The notes beneath the pieces are model-generated. The model was not told the origin of the DNA. It saw nothing but the letters and a program-made list of their open reading frames with translations, and searched no databases. Below are positions 44,457 to 52,086 of a stretch of 64,000 nt of DNA, in pieces. How positions within the stretch are numbered: the stretch's first letter is position 1; every line of letters starts with the position of its first letter. Position numbers and translations under genes: made by a program. The stretch is from D2472 sp964275585. GTDB taxonomy: Bacteria > Pseudomonadota > Gammaproteobacteria > Magnimaribacterales > D2472. The stretch lies in NCBI GenBank assembly GCA_964275585.1, contig CAXYCJ010000016.1, positions 1-64,000 on the forward strand, written 5' to 3'.

Positions 44457-45071
44457 ATGTTAAAAGTACATTTTGTTGCGGGAACTAGATCGGGAAGAGT
44501 GGTTTGGCTGTTAGAGGAGTTAGGGCTGGAATATGAGGTAAATATTATGCCATTCACCAAAGAAGGCTTGAAATCGCCAGAGCATAGATCAAGACATGCT
44601 CTTGGAAGAGTGCCTGTATTAGAAGATGGCGATATTTCAATTTTTGAATCTGGTGCCATCATAGATTATATTATCGAGCGACATCAAAATGGAGGTTTAA
44701 AGCCCAGCCCTGATTCACCTGATTTTCCATATTATTTACAGTGGTTTCATTACTGCGAAGGGATGGTAATGCCTCCAATGAATCAAATTGTTGTTCAAAC
44801 AATTTTATTGCCACCTGATAGAAGAGATGAAGCTGTATTAAATCAAGCAAAGAAATTACTGTCCAAGGCGCTTGCTCCAGTCAATGATGCTCTTGCTGGA
44901 AAAGATTATTTAATTGGAGATTTCTCTGCTGCAGATTTGATGCTTGGACACTCATGTTTTATGGCTAATAGATTGGGCTGTGTGACCGATGATATGCAAA
45001 ACATTAAAGATTATGTCGCTAGAATTAATGCTAGGCCTGCATTCAAAAAAGCTATCACAATGGGTGAGTAA
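44457..45071 (+). CDS. Glutathione S-transferase family protein
   Basis: This compact GST has 204 residues. The thioredoxin-like part reads VAGTRSGRVVWLLEELGLEYEV, with LGRVPVLEDGDISIFESGAIIDYI as the glutathione-binding stretch. The helical domain has DYLIGDFSAADLMLGHSCFM. The serine in TRSGR sits where GSTs place their activating residue. The ribosome site AGGAG lies before ATG 44457. It is the third GST of the operon and is not closely similar to the other two, so it likely has a different substrate. Confidence 0.87.
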   Translation: MLKVHFVAGTRSGRVVWLLEELGLEYEVNIMPFTKEGLKSPEHRSRHALGRVPVLEDGDISIFESGAIIDYIIERHQNGGLKPSPDSPDFPYYLQWFHYCEGMVMPPMNQIVVQTILLPPDRRDEAVLNQAKKLLSKALAPVNDALAGKDYLIGDFSAADLMLGHSCFMANRLGCVTDDMQNIKDYVARINARPAFKKAITMGE

Positions 45072-45073
45072 GA

Positions 45074-45490
45074 ATGGAAGTCAAAAATAGTGTAATACCT
45101 AATAAGGAACAAATGGATAAATTTTTAGAGGGAGACATTGAGTCACCCATATCAATGGTGAATCTGCTTAAATTTAAAGAAAAAGCTGAGTATGAAGACG
45201 GAAGAGACACTAATTTATCTGGCAAAGAAGCTTATATGATTTATGGAATGGAAGTCCGAGAGCATCTTAAAAAAGTTGGCGGTGAAATTGTCTTCGGCGG
45301 CGAAATCAGTCGATTGATGTTGGGCGAGGTAGAAGATCTTTGGGACAGTGTTGCAGTCGCAAGATATCCCAGCAGAAAAGCCATGCTGAAAATGATGATG
45401 GATGCTGATTACCAAGAAAGTGAGAAGCATAGATCTGCTGGACTGCTTGGACAATTAAACATAGAAACAAAAACAGAAGGAGCTATTTAG
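45074..45490 (+). CDS. DUF1330 family protein
   Basis: This 138-residue protein is a ferredoxin-like, dimeric alpha/beta barrel-type domain of the DUF1330 family. It has PISMVNLLKFKEKAEYEDG, a GKEAYMIYGMEVREHLKKVGGEIVFGGE segment and VAVARYPSRKAMLKMMMDADYQ. The YP segment with repeated methionines is the family signature. Function is not established, although the fold suits binding a small hydrophobic ligand. It lies 2 bases after a GST, and its stop overlaps the start of the next gene. Confidence 0.75.
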   Translation: MEVKNSVIPNKEQMDKFLEGDIESPISMVNLLKFKEKAEYEDGRDTNLSGKEAYMIYGMEVREHLKKVGGEIVFGGEISRLMLGEVEDLWDSVAVARYPSRKAMLKMMMDADYQESEKHRSAGLLGQLNIETKTEGAI

Positions 45491-45957
45491 TGCTCAATAA
45501 AATTTTCCCCCCCATGGCTGACAATAACTTTAGCGGCCATGTAATAGCCTTCTGGGGGTTCATTCTTTTTACAGGAATTATGACTTGGCGATCAATCGTT
45601 CATATGCTGTTTGAGAAATATGGATTTCATGGAATAGGAAATTTTCTAGCCATTGAAGGCGATCCTGATCCCATGCTACTAATCTATAGATTTTTTTCTC
45701 TTTGGGGTTTTGCACAATTAATTTTTTGTTTAGTTTGTTGGGTTGTAATTTTTCGATATAGAGCTTTAATTCCCTTAATGTATTTATTTTGGTTATTTGA
45801 GTGGAGCTTTAGACTCTTTGGATACTCAGTGATTAGAGAGCCAATTGCCGTTCAAGGAGTTTATACCGTCGATGTGACTCCTGGTATAGCTTTAGCTCCC
45901 TATGTTTCTTTACTTTTAATCATTCTTTTTAGCCTTTCGCTTTTGGAAAAAAAATAA
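45490..45957 (+). CDS. Small integral membrane protein, unknown
   Basis: This 155-residue protein is not recognised. It has four hydrophobic segments (about residues 18-36, 63-88, 92-112 and 130-150). The first is flanked by MTWRSIVHMLF and the last ends in KK, giving a cytosolic C-terminus by charge. GTG at 45490 overlaps the DUF1330 stop by one base, so it belongs to the operon. It could be a permease-like helper or a membrane anchor for the pathway, which is speculation. Confidence 0.7.
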   Translation: MLNKIFPPMADNNFSGHVIAFWGFILFTGIMTWRSIVHMLFEKYGFHGIGNFLAIEGDPDPMLLIYRFFSLWGFAQLIFCLVCWVVIFRYRALIPLMYLFWLFEWSFRLFGYSVIREPIAVQGVYTVDVTPGIALAPYVSLLLIILFSLSLLEKK

Positions 45958-45972
45958 CTTCAGGACAGCAGC

Positions 45973-47076
45973 ATGGATCAATTTCAAACTTTAAAATCAG
46001 ATTTAACTCAATCAAGAATTATAGCTGTTGATTCACCTTCAATTGATGAAGGTGAAATTGCAGTGCAAATTGAGAGCTATGCTTTTACTGCCAATAACGT
46101 TACTTATGGAGTGGCGGGTAACACCATTGGATATTGGAAATTTTTTCCAGCTGAGCACAATGAAAATAATGCATGGGGTTGCATACCCATGTGGGGTTTT
46201 GCAGAAGTTGTTGAATCAAATAATACAAATTTTAAGAATGGAGAGAGATTATTTGGGTATTTTCCTGCAGCAGATGCATTAACACTTAGCCCAATTAAGG
46301 TTTCCGATCAAAGCTTTAGCGATGGCAAAGAACATCGAAAAGAATTACCACCTGTTTACAATAATTATGTCAGACTTGCTGGAGATCAAGATTATGATGA
46401 ATCTATGGATGCCGTGCGAGCGCTCTTATTTCCTCTTCATATTACGGCATTTTGTTTGTGTGATTCCTTGGCAGAAGATTCATACTTGGGCGCATCACAG
46501 GTAATTATTGTTAGCGCTTCGAGCAAAACAGCGATCGGCCTGGCTCAAGGTTTAGCCGATGCTGAAGATTCACCAAAAATAGTTGGCTTAACATCTGCAG
46601 CAAATGCTAAGTTTGTTAAGAGTTTAGGTTGTTATGATGAAGTGATTTCATACGACGAGATGAATCATTTGGATTACTCTGCAGGCTCTGTAATGGTTGA
46701 TATGGCAGGCAACCGAGAAATTTTGGGAACCCTGCATACAAAGCTGGGAGATCAAATGCTAAAGTGCCTTACTGTAGGCATGACACATTGGGATAATGAG
46801 ACAACTGCAGAGGATGCCTTAGGGCAAGCAATGCTAAGAGATAGAACGGAATTCTTTTTTGCCCCAGCCCATATTCAAAAGCGCATCGGAGACTGGGGTC
46901 ATGCAGGCTATGCTGAAAAAACAAATTTATTCATGAATGCCAGAGCGTTGCAAAGTAAAGATTGGATGCAGGTCAAAGAGATTTCTGGGTTAGAAAACTT
47001 TACTAGCACTTATGAAGATGTGGTTGCAGGAAAGATTAATCCAAATGAAGGCATTATTGTTAATCTTAAAAAATAA
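45973..47076 (+). CDS. DUF2855 family protein, MDR-like
   Basis: This 367-residue protein belongs to the DUF2855 family, distantly related to medium-chain reductases or quinone oxidoreductases. It starts SRIIAVDSPSIDEGEIAVQI and has ESYAFTANNVTYGVAG, VPIWGFA-like IPMWGFAEVVES and an ASQVIIVSASSKTAIGLAQ segment in place of a Rossmann loop. VGLTSAANAKFVKSLGCYDEVISYDE is a typical MDR continuation. No zinc-binding residues stand out. It likely uses NADPH for reduction of an unknown enone or thioester. Confidence 0.8.
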   Translation: MDQFQTLKSDLTQSRIIAVDSPSIDEGEIAVQIESYAFTANNVTYGVAGNTIGYWKFFPAEHNENNAWGCIPMWGFAEVVESNNTNFKNGERLFGYFPAADALTLSPIKVSDQSFSDGKEHRKELPPVYNNYVRLAGDQDYDESMDAVRALLFPLHITAFCLCDSLAEDSYLGASQVIIVSASSKTAIGLAQGLADAEDSPKIVGLTSAANAKFVKSLGCYDEVISYDEMNHLDYSAGSVMVDMAGNREILGTLHTKLGDQMLKCLTVGMTHWDNETTAEDALGQAMLRDRTEFFFAPAHIQKRIGDWGHAGYAEKTNLFMNARALQSKDWMQVKEISGLENFTSTYEDVVAGKINPNEGIIVNLKK

Positions 47077-47092
47077 TTAAAAGGAGATCAAA

Positions 47093-47476
47093 ATGAAAAA
47101 TGTATTAATAGTGCTTACGGGGTTGTTAGGAGCTGTATTTTTTGTAATGGGTTTGCAATGGATATTAAGCCCTGCAGAGATTGCTGAAAATTTGGGCATA
47201 CTTGGTTTATTAGAAACAAAAGATCTGGCATTAAGCACTCAAATTGGAGATCTAGGTAGTTTTTTTATTACTGTTGGAGCAATGACCTTAATCGGAGCGC
47301 TTACGCAAATACGCCATTGGTTCTATGCACCCTCCATGCTCTTGCTTGTAGCAGCACTGTTCAGATCTCTCTCCACATTTCATGGAGCACCATTTGCAAC
47401 TGAACAAATTATTATTGAGGTTGTTGTGGGATTATTTTTAATCTTTGCTGGATCAAGAATTTCAACTGAAGATTAA
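47093..47476 (+). CDS. Small DUF4345-like membrane protein
   Basis: This 127-residue protein has four hydrophobic segments and resembles the DUF4345 family, with a first segment VLIVLTGLLGAVFFVMGLQW and SPAEIAENLGI after it. QIGDLGSFFITVGAMTLIGAL, FYAPSMLLLVAALFRSLSTFHG and IEVVVGLFLIFAG follow. No function is known for the family. AAAAGGAG upstream is a good ribosome site, and the gene is 3 bases from the metallo-hydrolase. Confidence 0.65.
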   Translation: MKNVLIVLTGLLGAVFFVMGLQWILSPAEIAENLGILGLLETKDLALSTQIGDLGSFFITVGAMTLIGALTQIRHWFYAPSMLLLVAALFRSLSTFHGAPFATEQIIIEVVVGLFLIFAGSRISTED

Positions 47477-47479
47477 AAC

Positions 47480-48532
47480 ATGAAGCTTGTCAAATATATA
47501 TCTATTGCAGCTGTAATTGGTTTTATTTTGGTATCTATTTTAACGAGAGTTCCCACTGTTCAAGATCGCCTGATGTTTAGCTTTATTCAGAGCTTAGGTA
47601 GTTCAACTGCGGATCTAAACGACGATTCATTATCCGCAGTTGTGTGTGGCTCTCGATCTCCACTTCCATCACCAGGAAGAGCTCAAACATGCATCTTAGT
47701 TAATGCAGGCGGGAATTATTATGTTGTTGATATTGGAGACGGCAGCGCAGTAAATCTCAACAATTGGAGGATAGATACTAATAAGATTCGCGCTACTCTA
47801 TTAACTCACCTTCACTCAGACCACATCTCAGATCTTGCAGACCTGCATTTAATGACATGGATCAATTCTTCTCACAAAAAACCTTTGGATGTTTATGGTC
47901 CCGAGGGTGTTGAGCTTGTAACTCAGGGTTTTGAAGATGCTTATCAACTTGATTACCAATTCAGACATGAGCATCATGGCGATAAAATTGCACCAAAAGA
48001 TATTGCTGGGTTTAATCCCTTTCCGATAGATTTAACAAATCCAGTCATCATTGATGAAGATGGTTTAAAGGTCACAGCATTTAGGGTGCTCCATGATCCA
48101 GTTGAACCAGCTTTAGGTTATAGATTTGACTATAAGGGTAGATCAATTGTTATTAGTGGAGACACTGCTTACAGCGAAAATCTAATCAAACATTCAAAAG
48201 ATGCAGATGTTTTATTTCATGAGGCTCAAGCAAATCATCAATTAGCCATTATGAAAAAAGCTTTAGCTAATAATAAAGGGCTAGTAAAAATTTTAAATGA
48301 TATCGAGACTTATCATGCTACTCCAACCGAGGCTGCTAAGGCAGCGAACTTGGCCAATGTTGATCATTTGATGTTCTATCACCTCACTCCAGCACCAAGA
48401 AATAATTTGACAGAGAGAATGTTTTTTAGAGGAGTCAATGATATTAGAAAAGATTGGAGCTCTACAGAAGATGGCACTATGGTTGTTTTACCATTAGACT
48501 CAGATGAAATAATTATTACTAAGATAAATTAA
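47480..48532 (+). CDS. Metallo-beta-lactamase-fold hydrolase, membrane-anchored
   Basis: This 350-residue MBL-fold protein has an N-terminal membrane helix (about residues 5-24) that would place it in the periplasm. The metal motif is LLTHLHSDHISDLADLHL, and VISGDTAYSENL supplies the bridging aspartate region. The C-terminal half has HLMFYHLTPAPRNNL-like VDHLMFYHLTPAP with a further histidine. The overall layout is close to RNase Z-like and arylsulfatase-type MBL enzymes. The substrate is unknown; a lactone or ester fits the neighbourhood. The following SDR start overlaps its stop. Confidence 0.85.
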   Translation: MKLVKYISIAAVIGFILVSILTRVPTVQDRLMFSFIQSLGSSTADLNDDSLSAVVCGSRSPLPSPGRAQTCILVNAGGNYYVVDIGDGSAVNLNNWRIDTNKIRATLLTHLHSDHISDLADLHLMTWINSSHKKPLDVYGPEGVELVTQGFEDAYQLDYQFRHEHHGDKIAPKDIAGFNPFPIDLTNPVIIDEDGLKVTAFRVLHDPVEPALGYRFDYKGRSIVISGDTAYSENLIKHSKDADVLFHEAQANHQLAIMKKALANNKGLVKILNDIETYHATPTEAAKAANLANVDHLMFYHLTPAPRNNLTERMFFRGVNDIRKDWSSTEDGTMVVLPLDSDEIIITKIN

Positions 48533-49320
48533 TGGATGTAAAAAATACAAGAGTTGTTGTTACTGGTGCTGCCAGTGGAATTGGAAAGGCTCTTTGTGAG
48601 GCTTTTCATAAAGCAGAAGCGAAATCTATTGTTGCCGTCGATATGAATTTAGAAGGCGCTCAGGAAACTGCGGACTCAGTCGAAGGCATAGCCATTCAAG
48701 CCAATGTTGGCAGTGAAGAAGATATTATAAATGTAATTCAAAAGGCAGATGAGCATGCCGGCGGCATAGATATCTTTTGCTCAAATGCAGGGATTGGTGG
48801 AGTACCAGGATTTTTTGAAGTTGAGGTATCCGATTGGCAAAATATTTGGGAAGTAAATGTCCAAAGTCATATTTTTGCAGCCAAACATGTTTTACCTCAA
48901 ATGATTGAACGAGGCGAAGGGTATTTAGTCAATACCTCTTCAGCAGCAGGACTATTAACTCAATTGGGTGCAGCCGGTTATTCAGTGACAAAGGCAGCAG
49001 CAGTAAGTTTTGCTGAATGGATCAAGATTACATATGGAGAAAAGGGCATTGGTGTTTCATGTTTATGCCCTCAAGCAGTTAGAACGGCCATGACTGCTCA
49101 AGGCCCTGGTGTTGCTGGTGTGGATGGAATGATGGAGGCAGATGTTGTTGCCGACGAAGTTTTAAAGTGCATCGCTGAAGAGAAATTTTTAGTACTACCG
49201 CATACAGAGGTGGCTGAGTATGTTTCAAGAAAGGGCAATGACAGAGACAGATGGATCTCAGGCATGCAAAGATTACAAAAACAATACGAAGATTTTTTAA
49301 CCCCAGTGGACATGAAATAA
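48532..49320 (+). CDS. Short-chain dehydrogenase/reductase
   Basis: This 262-residue SDR has the NAD(P) motif VVVTGAASGIGKALC and a DMNLEGAQETAD segment whose aspartate favours NAD. FCSNAGIGG (NAG motif), the catalytic serine in VNTSSAAGLL and YSVTK (Tyr and Lys) follow. It oxidises or reduces an alcohol or carbonyl, possibly the alcohol made by the dehalogenase-like enzyme of this operon. It overlaps the MBL gene by one base. Confidence 0.88.
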   Translation: MDVKNTRVVVTGAASGIGKALCEAFHKAEAKSIVAVDMNLEGAQETADSVEGIAIQANVGSEEDIINVIQKADEHAGGIDIFCSNAGIGGVPGFFEVEVSDWQNIWEVNVQSHIFAAKHVLPQMIERGEGYLVNTSSAAGLLTQLGAAGYSVTKAAAVSFAEWIKITYGEKGIGVSCLCPQAVRTAMTAQGPGVAGVDGMMEADVVADEVLKCIAEEKFLVLPHTEVAEYVSRKGNDRDRWISGMQRLQKQYEDFLTPVDMK

Positions 49321-49331
49321 AAAGGAAAAAT

Positions 49332-50300
49332 ATGAAAACTAAGATTACAGAATTATTTGGTATAGAGCATCCTATCATTCAAGGTGGCATGCATCATGTA
49401 GGTTTTGCAGAATTGGCTGCAGCTGTTTCGAATGCAGGTGGTCTTGGGACCATTACTGGTTTAACCCAGGGAACTCCAGAAAAGCTAGCTAATGAAATAG
49501 CGCGCTGCCAAGAGATGACAGATAAACCCTTTGCTGTGAACTTAACATTCTTGCCTTCGCTAACTCCTCCTGATTATCCTGGTTTGGTAAGAGTTATTAT
49601 TGATGCAGGTGTCCCCATCGTTGAAACAGCTGGCAGAAATCCTGCTGAGTATTTACCAGCTCTTAAAGAAGCTGGAATTAAAGTGATTCATAAGTGCACC
49701 TCGGTAAGGCATTCTTTAAAAGCCCAATCCATTGGTTGTGATGCAGTATCAGTTGATGGTTTTGAGTGTGGCGGCCATCCTGGCGAAGATGATATTCCTA
49801 ATTTTATTCTATTGCCTCGAGCTGCGGATGAGTTAGAAATTCCTTTTGTTGCTTCTGGAGGCATGGCAGATGCAAGAAGTTTGGTTGCAGCCATGGCACT
49901 TGGTGCTGAAGGTATGAATATGGGAACAAGATTTATTGCAACCCAAGATGCACCTGTTCATCAAAATGTTAAAGACGCAATTGTGAATGCCTCTGAGCTT
50001 GATACTAGATTGATTATGCGATCCCTTACCAATACCGAAAGAGTTTTAAATAATGAAGCTGTCGAGCGTCTTATTGAAAAAGAAAAAGCCCTTGGCGATC
50101 AACTAACCTTTGCAGATATTGTTGACGAGGTTGCTGGAGTTTATCCAAAGATCATGCACGAAGGCACCATGGAAGTTGGCGCTTGGTCCTGCGGAATGGT
50201 TGCAGGTTTAGTGAATGATATCCCAACAGTTAAAGATTTAATTGATGGAATTATGAGTGAAGCTGACAGTATTATCGGAAAAAGACTAAGTAATTTTTAA
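49332..50300 (+). CDS. Nitronate monooxygenase family (2-nitropropane dioxygenase-like), copy 2
   Basis: This 322-residue flavin enzyme is of the same family as the product at 40703. HPIIQGGMHHVGFAELAAAVSNAGGLGTITG, PFAVNLTFL, VSVDGFECGGHPGEDD and PFVASGGMADARSLVAAMALGAEGMNMGTRF are the family markers. The FECGGHPGEDD part replaces the TEGGGFKSP of copy 1, implying a different substrate or role. ATG 49332 with AAAGGAAA upstream is chosen, as a longer frame would overlap the SDR. It is the last gene of the operon and converges on the HupE-like gene. Confidence 0.9.
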   Translation: MKTKITELFGIEHPIIQGGMHHVGFAELAAAVSNAGGLGTITGLTQGTPEKLANEIARCQEMTDKPFAVNLTFLPSLTPPDYPGLVRVIIDAGVPIVETAGRNPAEYLPALKEAGIKVIHKCTSVRHSLKAQSIGCDAVSVDGFECGGHPGEDDIPNFILLPRAADELEIPFVASGGMADARSLVAAMALGAEGMNMGTRFIATQDAPVHQNVKDAIVNASELDTRLIMRSLTNTERVLNNEAVERLIEKEKALGDQLTFADIVDEVAGVYPKIMHEGTMEVGAWSCGMVAGLVNDIPTVKDLIDGIMSEADSIIGKRLSNF

Positions 50301-50316
50301 GAACTAGATTCTGGTT

Positions 50317-51270
50317 TTATCCTAAGATGCCAATGGTTCTATCAATGAACCAGAAAAAACCCATGCCACCTAAAATTAATGACGTTAGGGTGGCAGATTG
50401 CTTATATAGATCAAATTTATGAGCCATCCAGATAAAAAATCCAAATATTGGTACCAACAATAGTTGACCTACTTCAATCCCTAAATTAAAAAATAGTAGG
50501 GAGAGAAGTAGCTGTTCATTACCAATGCCTATTCCTGTTAGAGCATTGGCAAAACCCAGGCCATGCAGTAAACCAAATCCAAATGCAATTAGCCAAGGAG
50601 TTGAAGCGTATTTTTTATTCTCACTTACCTCCAATGCTAAGTAAATAATTGTTAGCGCAATAATAGCCTCAACGGTAGCCTGGGGCAGTGAAACTAAATC
50701 AAAGACTGATAAACCTAGAGTGATGCTATGAGCAAGAGTAAAGGCTGTAATAGTTTTTATGGCATTAAATAAACTTGATACCAAAAACAGCAGCCCTAAA
50801 ATAAATAAGATGTGATCATTTCCACTCATTAGGTGATCAATGCCCAGTGTGAAGTATCCAAGAGGATAAATCTGTTCTTTAAATGGAATTTTTAAAGAAG
50901 ATTTTTTGAGATTCATAAGTCCCTCAAACACCTCTCCATTAAGATGAGTTATGGTAACTAGCGCATCATTAAGAACGCTAAGATTTTTTAATTCAATAGT
51001 TTGACTTTTAAGAGAATTTTCACAATTGATTAATATTTTCTCTACTAAATATTTACCTTCTTGAATTGGTATTTGGTTTTCTCTCTCACAATTAGCTGGA
51101 AAAATGATCTCTGCTCTAGCTCCAATATTTTTTATGGGATACATCCAGCTAACTTTATATTCATGTTCATTGATCTCATCTATAACGAGATGGGCTGGAT
51201 TAAATTCATGGGAGAGTAATGCAGTCGAGCAAAAAAGAATTGCAAATGTTATAGCCAGCCTAGAAATCAT
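50317..51270 (-). CDS. HupE/UreJ-type membrane transporter, copy 2
   Basis: This 317-residue protein is a second HupE/UreJ_2 family member, with a shorter periplasmic domain (about 120 residues) than the copy at 31117. A signal peptide ends near LLS, leaving HEFNPAHL at the predicted mature start. Six to seven helices contain GIDHLMSGNDHILFILGLL, LLHGLGFANALTG and FNLGIEVGQLLLV, matching copy 1 motif for motif. It overlaps the PpiC-like gene by one base on the minus strand and would be transcribed after it. The transported ion is unknown. Confidence 0.87.
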   Translation of the reverse strand: MISRLAITFAILFCSTALLSHEFNPAHLVIDEINEHEYKVSWMYPIKNIGARAEIIFPANCERENQIPIQEGKYLVEKILINCENSLKSQTIELKNLSVLNDALVTITHLNGEVFEGLMNLKKSSLKIPFKEQIYPLGYFTLGIDHLMSGNDHILFILGLLFLVSSLFNAIKTITAFTLAHSITLGLSVFDLVSLPQATVEAIIALTIIYLALEVSENKKYASTPWLIAFGFGLLHGLGFANALTGIGIGNEQLLLSLLFFNLGIEVGQLLLVPIFGFFIWMAHKFDLYKQSATLTSLILGGMGFFWFIDRTIGILG

Positions 51271-52070
51271 TAGAACTTATAGTTCGGGCTTATAACTACA
51301 TTATACTCAGAGCTAATCTCATTGATATATTTTGCCAGAGCCTCATCTTGTGCTTGCTTCAAGAAGTCTTGTTGAACTCTTGAGATCACTTTTTCAAGCG
51401 GAGGTAAGAAACCCTTAGAAACATCCTTTAGAAAAACTAAATGCTCTCCAAAAGCTGATGAATGTGGTCCGGACCACTCATTTACAGGCAGCTCTTCAAT
51501 TATCCTAAAAAATACCTCACCAAAATTTTTTTTGATCTCATCTCCACTATTTTGATAGAAATTTTTTCCAAGAAAAAATGGATCACCTTTTAATGCTGCT
51601 CCGTCCATTTGAAAATCTTTAAAAGCTTTATTTGCTCTTTCCTGAGCATCAGTTTCTTTAGAGAAGTAATGATGGGAAAAAGAATAGGTTGTTGGCACGA
51701 AGTAATTATTTTTATTCTGCTCAAAGAATTTTTTTAGATCTTCCTGCGAAGGCTTATTGGGAATTGTTTCTTGTTTTAAGAAAGTAATTTTTTGTGCCAA
51801 CCTGCGCTTAATAATTCGATCTTCTTGATCTAAACCTAATAGCAAGGCTTCTCTATATAAAATTTCTTCTTGTACAAAATTATTGATGATATTAACTATT
51901 TCTTCATCGCTTGGCGGTCTGCCAACTTGAGATTGCCATGCTGAGAGAAGACTTGCTAACTCTGCATCTGAAATATAAATATCTTTTGAGCTTTTCTCAG
52001 AATTGAACCCAATATCAAAGAAAAAAATTAATAGTCCAATTGCAAAAAATACAAGTATCCTGAGATTCAC
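51270..52070 (-). CDS. PpiC/SurA-like peptidyl-prolyl isomerase, membrane-anchored
   Basis: This 266-residue foldase has one N-terminal membrane helix (about residues 4-22) and a periplasmic body. ISDAELASLLSAWQSQVGRPPSDEE and IINNFVQEEILYREALLLGLDQED form the SurA-like helical region. A degenerate parvulin core follows, with SFSHHYFSKE, KGDPFFLGKNF and NEWSGPHSSAFGEHLVFLKDV. It resembles the C-terminal part of the fusion at 29823 in layout and in having a HupE-like gene right behind it. It probably helps a periplasmic partner fold. Confidence 0.85.
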   Translation of the reverse strand: MNLRILVFFAIGLLIFFFDIGFNSEKSSKDIYISDAELASLLSAWQSQVGRPPSDEEIVNIINNFVQEEILYREALLLGLDQEDRIIKRRLAQKITFLKQETIPNKPSQEDLKKFFEQNKNNYFVPTTYSFSHHYFSKETDAQERANKAFKDFQMDGAALKGDPFFLGKNFYQNSGDEIKKNFGEVFFRIIEELPVNEWSGPHSSAFGEHLVFLKDVSKGFLPPLEKVISRVQQDFLKQAQDEALAKYINEISSEYNVVISPNYKF

Positions 52071-52086
52071 TTTAGTTTTCTAAAAT

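Noticed and set aside
49079..49378. Minus-strand frames opposite the SDR end and second nitronate enzyme start
   Set aside because: They carry no family signal and overlap two well supported genes.
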